This document shows positions 55,913 to 64,000 of a stretch of 64,000 nt of DNA, piece by piece (positions within the stretch are counted from its first letter, which is position 1; each line of letters opens with the position of its first letter). The stretch lies in contig NZ_CP107796.1 of the NCBI RefSeq assembly GCF_036345995.1, forward strand, positions 5,518,001 through 5,582,000. Reading direction: 5' to 3'. Origin of the DNA: Streptomyces sp. NBC_00557 (GTDB lineage: Bacteria > Actinomycetota > Actinomycetes > Streptomycetales > Streptomycetaceae). Both the position numbers and the translations under genes were made by a program. The notes under the pieces are model-generated. The model did not search any database and had not been told where the DNA came from. It saw only the letters and a list, made by a program, of their open reading frames with translations.

Positions 55913-57820
55913 GTGGCAGGACGGATCAACGACGAGGACGTGAAGGCGGTACGGGACGCGGTCCCGATCGACGCCGTGGTCTCCGAGTACCTCCAGCTGC
56001 GCAACGCGGGCGGCGGCAACCTCAAGGGCCTGTGCCCGTTCCATGACGAGAAGTCGCCGTCCTTCCAGGTCAGCCCGAGCAAGGGACTCTTCCACTGCTT
56101 CGGCTGCCAGGAGGGCGGCGACACCATCACCTTCGTGATGAAGGTGGACCACCTCTCCTTCTCGGAGGCGGTGGAGCGGCTGGCCGCCCAGGCCGGCATC
56201 ACGCTGCGCTACGAGGAGGGCGGGTACAACCCGGCCCACCAGCGCGGCGAGCGCATCCGCCTGGTCGAGGCCCACAAGATCGCCGCGCAGTGGTACGCCG
56301 AGCAGCTCGCCACCAGCCCCGAGGCCGAGACCGGCCGGATCTTCCTCGCCGAGCGCGGCTTCGACCAGGCCGCCGCCGTGCACTTCGGCGTCGGCTACAG
56401 CCCCCAGGGCTGGGACCACCTCACCCGCTATCTGCGCGGCAAGGGCTTCACCGACAAGGAGCTGCTCCTGTCCGGCCTCGCCCAGGAGGGCCGGCGCGGC
56501 CCCATCGACCGCTTCCGGGGCCGGCTCATGTGGCCGATCCGGGACATCGGCGGCGAGGTCGTCGGCTTCGGCGCCCGCAAGCTGTACGAGGCGGACAACG
56601 GCCCGAAGTACCTGAACACGCCCGACACGGCGATCTACCGCAAGAGCCAGGTGCTGTACGGCATCGACCTCGCGAAGAAGGAGATCGCCAAGACCAGCCG
56701 AGCCGTCGTCGTCGAGGGCTACACCGACGTCATGGCCTGCCACCTCGCCGGAGTGACGACGGCCATCGCCACCTGCGGTACGGCCTTCGGCGGCGAGCAC
56801 ATCAAGATCCTGCGCCGGCTGCTGATGGACAACGGCAGCGCCCGCGTCATCTTCACCTTCGACGGCGACGCCGCCGGCCAGAAGGCGGCCCTGCGCGCCT
56901 TCGAGGACGACCAGAAGTTCGCCGCCGAGACGTACATCGCGATCGCGCCGGACGGCATGGACCCGTGCGAGCTGCGGCTGGCGAAGGGCGACGAGGCGGT
57001 GGTGGACCTGGTCGAACCCCGCACCCCGCTCTTCGAGTTCGCGCTCCGCCAGATCGTGAGCCGCTACGACCTGGACACCCCGGCCGGCCGGGCCGCCGCG
57101 CTGGACGAGGCGGCGCCCGTCGTCGCCCGCATCAAGAACAGCGGCGCCCAGCACGAGGTCGCCGTCGAACTCGCCGGCATGCTCGGCATCCTCGACACCC
57201 AGTTCGTGGTCCGGCGCGTGGCCCAGCTGGCCCGCTGGGCGAGGGAGGGCAAGGGCTCCCCGCAGCAGGACCGGACCCGCCCGGCCGGCCGGCAGTGGGC
57301 GGCGCCCGCGTCCCGCCCGGCCAACAGCGGCCCGGCCCTCACCCTGCGCAACCCGGTCCACGCCGCCGAGCGCGAACTGCTCAAACTCGCCCTGCAGCGG
57401 CCCGAACTGGTCTCCCCGGCCTTCGACGCCTACGGCGTGGACGAGTTCACCGCACCGCCGTACGCGGCCGTGCGCCAGGCGATCGCCGAGGCGGGCGGCG
57501 CCGAGTACGGCGTCCCCGATCCGCAGGAGTACCTGGTCCGGGTCCGCGAGGCCGCGCCTGACGACGCCGTGCGCGCGATGGTCACCGAACTGGCGGTCGA
57601 GCCGATCCTGCGCCGCACGGTCGACGAGGCCTACGCCGGCACGGTCCTGGTCCAGATCCGCCGCCGCGCCGTGGAACGCCGCATCCACGACATCCAGTCC
57701 CAGATGACCCGCCTCGCGGGCGGCGGCGACCCCGCCCGGCTGGCCGCCGTGCAGAACGAGCTGTGGGTCCTCCAGCAGTACGACCAGGCCCTGCGCGAGC
57801 GGGGCGCGCAGGCGCTGTAG
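55913..57820 (+). CDS. dnaG: DNA primase DnaG
   Basis: 635 residues, synthesising RNA primers at the replication fork. The CHC2 zinc ribbon has Cys41, His44, Cys62 and Cys65 (LCPFHDEK, FHCFGC). The TOPRIM catalytic core has VVVEGYTDVMACHLAG and IFTFDGDAAGQKA. The C-terminal helicase-interaction domain runs from about 480. GTG 55913 starts the usual AGRINDEDVKAVRDAVPID. It is followed 8 bp later by the convergent small gene's stop. Confidence 0.96.
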   Translation: MAGRINDEDVKAVRDAVPIDAVVSEYLQLRNAGGGNLKGLCPFHDEKSPSFQVSPSKGLFHCFGCQEGGDTITFVMKVDHLSFSEAVERLAAQAGITLRYEEGGYNPAHQRGERIRLVEAHKIAAQWYAEQLATSPEAETGRIFLAERGFDQAAAVHFGVGYSPQGWDHLTRYLRGKGFTDKELLLSGLAQEGRRGPIDRFRGRLMWPIRDIGGEVVGFGARKLYEADNGPKYLNTPDTAIYRKSQVLYGIDLAKKEIAKTSRAVVVEGYTDVMACHLAGVTTAIATCGTAFGGEHIKILRRLLMDNGSARVIFTFDGDAAGQKAALRAFEDDQKFAAETYIAIAPDGMDPCELRLAKGDEAVVDLVEPRTPLFEFALRQIVSRYDLDTPAGRAAALDEAAPVVARIKNSGAQHEVAVELAGMLGILDTQFVVRRVAQLARWAREGKGSPQQDRTRPAGRQWAAPASRPANSGPALTLRNPVHAAERELLKLALQRPELVSPAFDAYGVDEFTAPPYAAVRQAIAEAGGAEYGVPDPQEYLVRVREAAPDDAVRAMVTELAVEPILRRTVDEAYAGTVLVQIRRRAVERRIHDIQSQMTRLAGGGDPARLAAVQNELWVLQQYDQALRERGAQAL

Positions 57821-57827
57821 GGGGGCC

Positions 57828-58094
57828 TCAGCCTTCGCGGGACTGCGAGTCCGTGATGCCCAGACGGCGCACGATCGCATCGACCGATGTCGCAAGACGG
57901 TCCAGCTTCTCGGTGTGCTCGTCCTGCACCCTCGCCCGTTCGATCTGGCCGGTGAGGAGGACTCCGACGGTTGTGCCCAGCTCCCTCAGCGCCTTCCTGC
58001 CCCAAGTCGGTGCGGCACAGTGCTCGCAGTTGCCGATCGCATAGTCCAACGAACCGAGTAACCGACCGGTGACGGACCGGACGCAAAAAGTCAC
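57828..58094 (-). CDS. Small conserved protein convergent to dnaG, function unknown
   Basis: 88 residues. The N-terminal part reads [20 protein letters not shown] with CAAP, giving a CEHC-type cysteine pair. The C-terminal half ([19 protein letters not shown]) is predicted helical. GTG 58094 follows CGAGGGGC at a good distance. It lies between dnaG and the sigma factor gene and is divergent from the latter. No known function. Confidence 0.72.
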   Translation of the reverse strand: MTFCVRSVTGRLLGSLDYAIGNCEHCAAPTWGRKALRELGTTVGVLLTGQIERARVQDEHTEKLDRLATSVDAIVRRLGITDSQSREG

Positions 58095-58235
58095 CGCACG
58101 CCCCTCGTGGCGGGGATGTGTCTTCCCCCACACTGGGTCCGGTGCCCGAGTCCTCGGAGCGCAGGCCGTCGACTCTCCGCTTCCGAAGTGCCGCTGCCGC
58201 AGCCGACGGCAGCGATCATCCTGGAGGTCGCCCCC

Positions 58236-59378
58236 GTGCAGACCCAGACCCTCACCCAGACCGACAGCGCCACCAGTACCACCGCGGACGATCCGGACGC
58301 CGAGCCGGACGTCCTCATGGCCGTGCCCCCGCAGAGCCGCGCCGCCCTCCACCCGGAGAACGGGCCCGCCGAGCCGGCCGAACCACCGGCGGAAGCGCTC
58401 GTGGACGAGCCCGAGGAGACCGCCGAACCCGTCGAGGCGGCCGTATCGGCGCGGACCGACACCAGCGGCCCCTCGGCCGACCTGTTCCGCCAGTACCTGC
58501 GCGAGATCGGCCGCATCCCGCTGCTCACCGCCGCCGAGGAGGTCGAACTCGCCCGCCGCGTCGAGGCCGGCCTGTTCGCCGAGGAGAAGCTGAGCAACAC
58601 CCCTGATCTGGACAGCGAGTTGGCCCTCGATCTGGACCGGCTCGTGGTCATGGGACGGATGGCCAAGCGGCGGCTCATCGAGGCCAATCTGCGGCTCGTC
58701 GTCTCCGTCGCCAAACGCTACGTCGGCCGCGGCCTGACCATGCTCGACCTGGTGCAGGAGGGCAACCTCGGGCTGATCCGCGCGGTGGAGAAGTTCGACT
58801 ACGCCCGCGGCTACAAGTTCTCCACCTACGCCACCTGGTGGATCCGCCAGGCCATGTCCCGGGCCCTGGCCGACCAGGCCCGCACCATCCGCGTCCCGGT
58901 GCACGTCGTCGAGCTGATCAACCGGGTCGTCCGGGTGCAGCGCCGCATGCTGCAGGAACGGGGGTACGAGCCGACGCCCGCCGAGGTCGCCGCGCACCTC
59001 GACCTGCCGCCCGAGCGGGTCTCGGAGGTGCTGCGCCTCGCCCAGGAACCGGTCTCGCTGCACGCACCGGTCGGCGAGGAGGACGACGTGGCCCTCGGCG
59101 ACCTGATCGAGGACGGGGACGCGGCGAGCCCGGTCGAGTCGGCCGCGTTCCTGCTGCTGCGGCAGCACCTGGAGGCGGTGCTGTCGACGCTCGGCGAGCG
59201 GGAGCGGAAGGTCGTACAGCTCCGTTACGGGCTCATCGACGGCCGGCCCCGCACGCTGGAGGAGATAGGCCGGCTGTTCGGGGTCACCCGGGAGCGGATA
59301 CGGCAGATCGAGTCCAAGACCCTGAACAAGCTCCGGGACCACGCGTTCGCGGACCAGCTCAGGGGCTATCTGGACTGA
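58236..59378 (+). CDS. hrdA: Sigma-70 family RNA polymerase sigma factor, HrdA-type
   Basis: 380 residues. An acidic, low-complexity N terminus (about 1-85) replaces region 1.1. Region 1.2 [21 protein letters not shown], region 2 with [21 protein letters not shown] and [18 protein letters not shown], region 3 [16 protein letters not shown] and region 4 [20 protein letters not shown] with [19 protein letters not shown]. It is a group 2 (non-essential) homologue of HrdB; the choice of hrdA rests on location next to dnaG. GTG 58236 follows GGAGG; an ORF extension to 58107 lacks one. Confidence 0.85.
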   Translation: MQTQTLTQTDSATSTTADDPDAEPDVLMAVPPQSRAALHPENGPAEPAEPPAEALVDEPEETAEPVEAAVSARTDTSGPSADLFRQYLREIGRIPLLTAAEEVELARRVEAGLFAEEKLSNTPDLDSELALDLDRLVVMGRMAKRRLIEANLRLVVSVAKRYVGRGLTMLDLVQEGNLGLIRAVEKFDYARGYKFSTYATWWIRQAMSRALADQARTIRVPVHVVELINRVVRVQRRMLQERGYEPTPAEVAAHLDLPPERVSEVLRLAQEPVSLHAPVGEEDDVALGDLIEDGDAASPVESAAFLLLRQHLEAVLSTLGERERKVVQLRYGLIDGRPRTLEEIGRLFGVTRERIRQIESKTLNKLRDHAFADQLRGYLD

Positions 59379-59408
59379 AAGGGGGGCCGCCGGCCGGCGG
59401 CCCCCCTT
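59379..59408. terminator. Bidirectional terminator after the sigma factor gene
   Basis: A 30-bp perfect palindrome (AAGGGGGGCCGCCGG and its complement) directly after the TGA at 59378 and 4 bp beyond the stop of the convergent ABC exporter. The TT end makes it symmetric for both directions. Confidence 0.8.
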
Positions 59409-59412
59409 GTGC

Positions 59413-61344
59413 CTAGTCGACCTCGGCCACGGCCTGCGTGAACTGGGCCTTGTACAGCCGGGCGTACGCGCCGTCGGCCGCCAGCAGCTCGGCGTGCGCG
59501 CCCTGTTCGACGATCGCCCCGTTCTCCATGACGAGAATCGTGTCGGCGTCCCGGATGGTCGACAGCCGGTGTGCGATCACGAACGAGGTACGCCCGGCCG
59601 CCAGCTTCGCCATCGCCTTCTGGATCAGCACCTCGGTACGGGTGTCGACGGAACTCATCGCCTCGTCCAGCACCAGGATCACCGGGTCGGACAGGAACGC
59701 CCGCGCGATGGTGATGAGCTGCTTCTCACCGGCGCTGACACCCGTGCCCTCGTCGTCGATGACGGTGTCGTACCCGTCGGGCAGGGTGCGGATGAACCGG
59801 TCGGCGTGCGCGGCCCGCGCGGCCTCCTCGATCTCCCCGCGGGTGACCTCCCGGGAGGCGCCGTAGGCGATGTTCTCCGCGATGGTGCCGCCGAACAGCC
59901 AGGTGTCCTGCAACACCATGCCGATCCCGGACCGCAGTTCGTCGCGGGACATCTTCCGGATGTCCACCCCGTCGAGGGTGATCCGGCCGCCGGAGACGTC
60001 GTAGAACCGCATCAGCAGGTTGACCAGCGTCGTCTTGCCCGCGCCGGTGGGGCCCACGATGGCCACCGTGTGACCGGGTTCCACGGTCAGCGACAGGTCC
60101 TCGATCAGCGGCTTCTCCGGGTCGTACCGGAACGACACGTGCTCCAGGCACACCCGCCCGCGCAGCTCGGCCGGCCGCTCGCCCGGCACCGGATCCGCCT
60201 CCTGCTCCTCCGCGTCCAGGAGTTCGAAGACCCGCTCGGCCGAGGCGACACCGGACTGCACGAGGTTCGCCATCGACGCGACCTGCGTCAGCGGCATGGA
60301 GAACTGGCGCGAGTACTGGATGAACGCCTGCACGTCACCGATGGACAGCGCGCCGGAGGCGACCCGCAGGCCGCCGACGACCGCGACCAGCACATAGTTG
60401 AGGTTCGACACGAACATCATCAGCGGCTGCATGACGCCGCTGTTGAACTGCGCCTTGAACGCCGCCTGGTACAGCGCCTCGTTCTGCTCGGCGAACTGCT
60501 TCGCCGACTCCTCCTGCCGGCCGAACACCTTCACCAGGGCGTGCCCGGTGTACATCTCCTCGACGTGGGCGTTCAGCTTGCCGGTGGAGCGCCACTGCTG
60601 CACGAAGTGCGGCTGCGACCGCTTGCCGACCCGGGTCGCCACCAGGAACGACAGCGGCACGGTGACCAGCGCGACCAGCGCCAGGATCCAGGAGACGTAG
60701 AACATCATCGCGAGCACGCCGATGATGGTCAGCGCCGAGTTGATCAGCTGGCCCATCGACTGCTGGAGCGTCTGCCCGATGTTGTCGATGTCGTTGGTGG
60801 CCCGGCTCAGCACCTCGCCGCGCTGGCGCTGGTCGAAGTACGACAGCGGCAGCCGCGACAGCTTCGCCTGCACGGCGCCGCGCAGCCGGAACATGGTGCG
60901 GTTCACGGACCGGTTGACCAGCCGGGTCGCCACCGCCATGAGCAGGCCGGAGACCAGGAAGGTGCACAGCGCGAGCAGCAGGACGGTGCCGACGGCGCCG
61001 AAGTCGATGCCCTTGCCGGGCGTGAAGTCGGTGCCCTGCAGCATGTCCGCGATCCGGCCCTGGCCATGGGCCCGCATCTGGTCGAGGACCTGCTGCCTGG
61101 TGGCCCCGGCGGGCATCTGCCGGCCGACGATGCCGGAGAAGACCAGGTCGGTGGCCCGGCCCAGGATCTTCGGGCCGATCACGCTCAGGGCCACGCTGAC
61201 GACCACGCAGAGCAGCAGGCCGTAGATGGTGAACCGTTCCGGTCTGAAGTGGGACAGGAGCCGTTTGCCCGACCCCTTGAAGTCCATCGAGCGCTGGTCG
61301 GGGCCGCCCCCGGCCATCATGCGCGCCGCCATGGGCCCGGCCAT
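59413..61344 (-). CDS. ABC exporter half-transporter, second subunit
   Basis: 643 residues. Six-helix membrane domain (about 30-360) and C-terminal ATPase (about 395-643) with Walker A VGPTGAGKTTL, signature VSAGEKQLITIAR, Walker B VILVLDEAMSSVD and H-loop FVIAHRLST. The usual LSGGQ is replaced by VSAGE, common in one half of heterodimeric exporters. A Met-rich N terminus (MAGPMAARMMAGG) precedes. Its ATG overlaps the stop of the partner gene as ATGA. Substrate unknown; multidrug or lipid export is likely. Confidence 0.92.
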   Translation of the reverse strand: MAGPMAARMMAGGGPDQRSMDFKGSGKRLLSHFRPERFTIYGLLLCVVVSVALSVIGPKILGRATDLVFSGIVGRQMPAGATRQQVLDQMRAHGQGRIADMLQGTDFTPGKGIDFGAVGTVLLLALCTFLVSGLLMAVATRLVNRSVNRTMFRLRGAVQAKLSRLPLSYFDQRQRGEVLSRATNDIDNIGQTLQQSMGQLINSALTIIGVLAMMFYVSWILALVALVTVPLSFLVATRVGKRSQPHFVQQWRSTGKLNAHVEEMYTGHALVKVFGRQEESAKQFAEQNEALYQAAFKAQFNSGVMQPLMMFVSNLNYVLVAVVGGLRVASGALSIGDVQAFIQYSRQFSMPLTQVASMANLVQSGVASAERVFELLDAEEQEADPVPGERPAELRGRVCLEHVSFRYDPEKPLIEDLSLTVEPGHTVAIVGPTGAGKTTLVNLLMRFYDVSGGRITLDGVDIRKMSRDELRSGIGMVLQDTWLFGGTIAENIAYGASREVTRGEIEEAARAAHADRFIRTLPDGYDTVIDDEGTGVSAGEKQLITIARAFLSDPVILVLDEAMSSVDTRTEVLIQKAMAKLAAGRTSFVIAHRLSTIRDADTILVMENGAIVEQGAHAELLAADGAYARLYKAQFTQAVAEVD

Positions 61345-63077
61345 CAGGCAGCCTCCGCTTCCGTCAGCTGGGAGAGCACGATCTCCCGGTAGGTGTCGTT
61401 GGCCGCCATCAGCTCCCGGTGCCGGCCGGAGCCGACGACCCGGCCCTCGTCCAGCACGACGATCCGGTCGGCGTCGCGGATGGTCGCCACCCGCTGGGCG
61501 ACGATGACGACGGTCGCCTCGGCGGTCTCCCGGGCGAGCGCGGCGCGCAGGGCGGCGTCGGTGGCGTAGTCGAGCGCGGAGAAGGAGTCGTCGAAGAGGT
61601 AGATCTCCGGCCGCTGCACGAGGGTGCGGGCGATGGCGAGCCGCTGCCGCTGACCGCCGGAGACGTTGGTGCCTCCCTGTGCGATCGGCGCGTCCAGCCC
61701 GCCCTCCAGTTTCCGCACGAAGTCCTTGGCCTGCGCCACCTCCAGCGCGTGCCACAGTTCCTCGTCGGTGGCGTCCGGATTGCCGTACCGCAGATTGGTG
61801 GCGACCGTGCCGGCGAACAGGTACGGCTTCTGCGGCACCAGTCCGACCGTCCGCGCGAGCAGCTTCGGGTCGACCTCGTCCACCCGCACGCCGTTGACCA
61901 GGACTTCACCCTCGGTGGCGTCGAACAGCCGCGGGACCAGCCCGAGCAGTGTGGACTTGCCGCTGCCGGTCGAGCCGATCACGGCGGTCACCTCACCCGG
62001 GCGGGCCACCAGGTCGACGGCCTTCAGCACCGGCTCCTCGGCGCCCGGATAGCGGAAGCCCGCGCCCCGGAGCTCCAGATGGCCGTGCGCGCGCAGCTCG
62101 GTGACGGGCGCGGCCGGCGGGACCACGCTGGAGTCGGTCCCGAGGACCTCCTCGATGCGCTCGGCGCACACCTCCGCGCGCGGCACCATCATGAACATGA
62201 AGGTGGCCATCATCACGGACATGACGATCTGCATCAGATAGGCGAGGAACGCGGTCAGGTCGCCGATCTGCATCCCGCCGCTGTCGATGCGGTGCGCGCC
62301 GAACCACACCACCGCGATGGACGACAGGTTCACCACCGTCATGACCATCGGGAACATCAGCGCGAGCATCCGCCCGGTGGCCAGCTGCATGTCGGTCAGG
62401 TCGCCGTTGGCCTTCCCGAACCGCTCCTGCTCGTACTGGTCCCGCACGAAGGCGCGGATCACGCGGTTGCCGGTGATCTGCTCGCGCAGCACCCGGTTCA
62501 CGGTGTCCAGGCGGACCTGCATCGACCGGAACAGCGGCCGCAGCCGGCGCACGATGAGGGTGACGCAGAGCGCCAGCACCGGCACCACCGCGACCAGCAC
62601 CCCGGACAGCGGCACGTCCAGGCCGAGCGCCAGCACGATGCCGCCCACGCACATGATGGGCGCCGACACCATCAGGGTGAACGACATCAGGACCAGCATC
62701 TGGATCTGCTGTACGTCGTTCGTCGTACGGGTGATGAGCGAGGGCGCCCCGAAGTGACCCACCTCACGCGCGGAGAAGGACTGCACCCGGTCGAAGACGG
62801 CGCCGCGCACGTCCCGGCCGAGTGCGGAGGCGGTCCGGGCGCCGTAGTACACGGCACCGATGTTGCACACGACCTGCGCCAGCGAGATGCCGATCATCAG
62901 GGCACCGAAGGACAGGATGTAACCCGTGTCACCCTTCACGACACCGTTGTCGATGATGTGCGCGTTCAGTGTGGGCAGGTAGAGGGTGGCGCAGGTCTGC
63001 AGGAACTGCAGCAGCACCAGCAGGGCTATGGGTTTCTTGTAGGGCCTGAGATAGGTCCGCAGAAGTCGTATGAGCAC
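61344..63077 (-). CDS. ABC exporter half-transporter, first subunit
   Basis: 577 residues. Membrane domain about 1-310, ATPase about 330-577 with Walker A IGSTGSGKSTL, signature NVSGGQRQRLAIAR and H-loop-like VIVAQRVAT. After Walker B (EIYLFDDSFSALD) the catalytic Glu is an Asp, so this is the degenerate ATP site expected in a heterodimeric exporter. GTG 63077 gives LIRLLRTYLRPYKKPI as N terminus; a longer ATG start at 63146 lacks a ribosome binding site. Confidence 0.92.
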   Translation of the reverse strand: MLIRLLRTYLRPYKKPIALLVLLQFLQTCATLYLPTLNAHIIDNGVVKGDTGYILSFGALMIGISLAQVVCNIGAVYYGARTASALGRDVRGAVFDRVQSFSAREVGHFGAPSLITRTTNDVQQIQMLVLMSFTLMVSAPIMCVGGIVLALGLDVPLSGVLVAVVPVLALCVTLIVRRLRPLFRSMQVRLDTVNRVLREQITGNRVIRAFVRDQYEQERFGKANGDLTDMQLATGRMLALMFPMVMTVVNLSSIAVVWFGAHRIDSGGMQIGDLTAFLAYLMQIVMSVMMATFMFMMVPRAEVCAERIEEVLGTDSSVVPPAAPVTELRAHGHLELRGAGFRYPGAEEPVLKAVDLVARPGEVTAVIGSTGSGKSTLLGLVPRLFDATEGEVLVNGVRVDEVDPKLLARTVGLVPQKPYLFAGTVATNLRYGNPDATDEELWHALEVAQAKDFVRKLEGGLDAPIAQGGTNVSGGQRQRLAIARTLVQRPEIYLFDDSFSALDYATDAALRAALARETAEATVVIVAQRVATIRDADRIVVLDEGRVVGSGRHRELMAANDTYREIVLSQLTEAEAA

Positions 63078-63218
63078 GCTACGTCTCTCGGAGTCGGCGA
63101 GGGGGGCCGGTCGGTTGCCCTTGGCCCCTATCGTCGGACACTCCACCCGCGTTACCTCAACCGATTAACCCGACAGCCGACCAAAGGCCGACGGTGCCTC
63201 AGCCGCCGGCCCTACGTC

Positions 63219-64000
63219 TCACCCGCGGAACGCCCCCGGATGGGTCTGTTCCCGCACCGCCGTGAACTGCTGCCGTACCGCCTGTCCCACGGCCAGCTCG
63301 TCGCCCGGCTCCAGCACCTGCGCCGCAGCGCCCTGCCAGGCCGGCGGGGTGCGCGGGTCGAGGGCGCCCTGCGACACGCCGAGCGCCCAGGCCGCCTGCC
63401 GGGCCGCGCCGATCGCCGCGTAGTCCGCGGGCTGCGGCACGACGACCTGCGCGCCGAACAGCGAGGGCGCCGAGGCCTGCACGGCGGGCAGCTCGGCGGC
63501 CGGGCCGAGCAGGAAGATCCGCCGCACGTCCACGCCACGCCCGCGCAGCACGTCCAGCGCGTCGCCGAGCCCGCACAGCATGCCCTCGAACGCGGCCCGC
63601 GCCAGATGCTCGGGCTTCATCGACTCCCGCCTGAGCCCCGCGAGGGTGCCCGCGGTGTGCGGCAGGTTCGGCGTCCGCTCGCCCTCCAGATAGGGCAGGA
63701 GCACCAGCCCGTGCGCGCCCGGCGTGGACTTCATCGCCAGCTCCGACAGACTCTCCAGGTCCGGCAGCCCGAGGAGTTCGGCGGTTCCGCGCAGGGCCCG
63801 TACGGCGTTGAGGGTGGTGACGACCGGCAGGTGCATGCCGGTCGCGTCGGCGAGCGCGGTGATCATCCCGGACTGGTCCGTCAGGGCTTCGGGGTGCACG
63901 GCCATCACGGACCCGGACGCCCCGAGCGAGACGACGGCGTCCCCCAGCCCGATGCCGAGCCCGAACGCGGCGGCCATGGTCTCCCCGGTCCCGGCGGAGA
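63219..64000 (-). CDS. xylB: Xylulokinase-type FGGY carbohydrate kinase, N-terminal part outside window
   Basis: C-terminal 259 residues of an FGGY sugar kinase. The FGGY-C domain shows SAGTGETMAAAFGLGIGLGD, ALRGTAELLGL, VLLPYLEGERTPN and FLLGPAAELPAVQASAPSLF. It would phosphorylate xylulose or a related sugar with ATP. The normal family has GGGA in the segment here reading LLGPAAELP, a notable difference in the adenosine-binding region. The gene continues beyond position 64000. Confidence 0.85.
   Translation of the reverse strand, partial: SAGTGETMAAAFGLGIGLGDAVVSLGASGSVMAVHPEALTDQSGMITALADATGMHLPVVTTLNAVRALRGTAELLGLPDLESLSELAMKSTPGAHGLVLLPYLEGERTPNLPHTAGTLAGLRRESMKPEHLARAAFEGMLCGLGDALDVLRGRGVDVRRIFLLGPAAELPAVQASAPSLFGAQVVVPQPADYAAIGAARQAAWALGVSQGALDPRTPPAWQGAAAQVLEPGDELAVGQAVRQQFTAVREQTHPGAFRG

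Overview
The window is high-GC actinobacterial chromosome with strong GC3 codon bias, GTG/ATG starts, GGAGG-type ribosome binding sites and many Tat or lipoprotein exports. Gene content and order (recO-uppS, znuACB-zur, glyS, dusB, ppdK, nirBD, M4 protease, nasA, dgt, dnaG, a HrdA-type sigma factor) are those of a Streptomyces core-arm segment. No tRNA, rRNA, CRISPR array, plasmid or phage module was seen.

Layout. 1-4.5 kb: an oligopeptide-type binding lipoprotein (partial), recO preceded by a degenerate copy of its own 5' end, uppS, a secreted histidine phosphatase split by a one-base frameshift, and a small membrane protein. 4.5-7.7 kb: zinc uptake operon znuA-znuC-znuB with its regulator zur and two candidate Zur boxes. 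7.8-11.6 kb: glyS with a strong terminator, then two secreted cell-wall hydrolases (GH25 muramidase, M15 carboxypeptidase) sharing PG_binding_1 modules. 11.6-19.4 kb: aldo/keto reductase and TetR regulator behind a perfect 40-bp palindrome, two DHA2-type MFS exporters, an XRE-type regulator, and an IS982-family insertion sequence. 19.5-27.7 kb: dusB, an LtaS/sulfatase-like membrane protein, and a coupled pair of glycoside hydrolases (one with a repetitive insert) divergent from a ROK regulator.

27.7-33.3 kb: pyruvate phosphate dikinase followed by a 2.4-kb decay zone holding two broken genes, a displaced 67-bp piece of ppdK, and an unusual secreted Asp/Glu/Arg-repeat protein with a polyasparagine tail. 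33.3-37.2 kb: a DUF4232 protein, a sugar ABC transporter operon and the scar of a short-chain dehydrogenase. 37.2-52.2 kb: dispersed nitrate/nitrite assimilation (FAD oxidoreductase-nirB-nirD, nasA, siroheme chelatase), interleaved with a TauE-like permease, a class F sortase with an adjacent anchored secreted protein, an M4 metalloprotease, a gamma-glutamylcyclotransferase-like protein, a MerR regulator, a beta-solenoid membrane protein and a SanA/YdcF-like protein. 53-64 kb: dgt, ferredoxin-reductase-like protein, dnaG, a small conserved protein, hrdA, a heterodimeric ABC exporter and the 3' part of a xylulokinase-type gene.

How parts work together: NasA reduces nitrate, NirBD reduces nitrite with siroheme supplied by the CbiX-type chelatase. 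The three promoters carry GlnR-like half-sites at nearly the same distance from their start codons. Zur and ZnuABC form a zinc homeostasis loop. The most unusual items are the repeat/poly-Asn secreted protein and its decay-zone surroundings, the ppdK fragment copy, the duplicated recO leader, the aligned nitrogen-type operators and the repetitive insert inside a glycoside hydrolase. No wholly new multi-gene system could be demonstrated from sequence alone.
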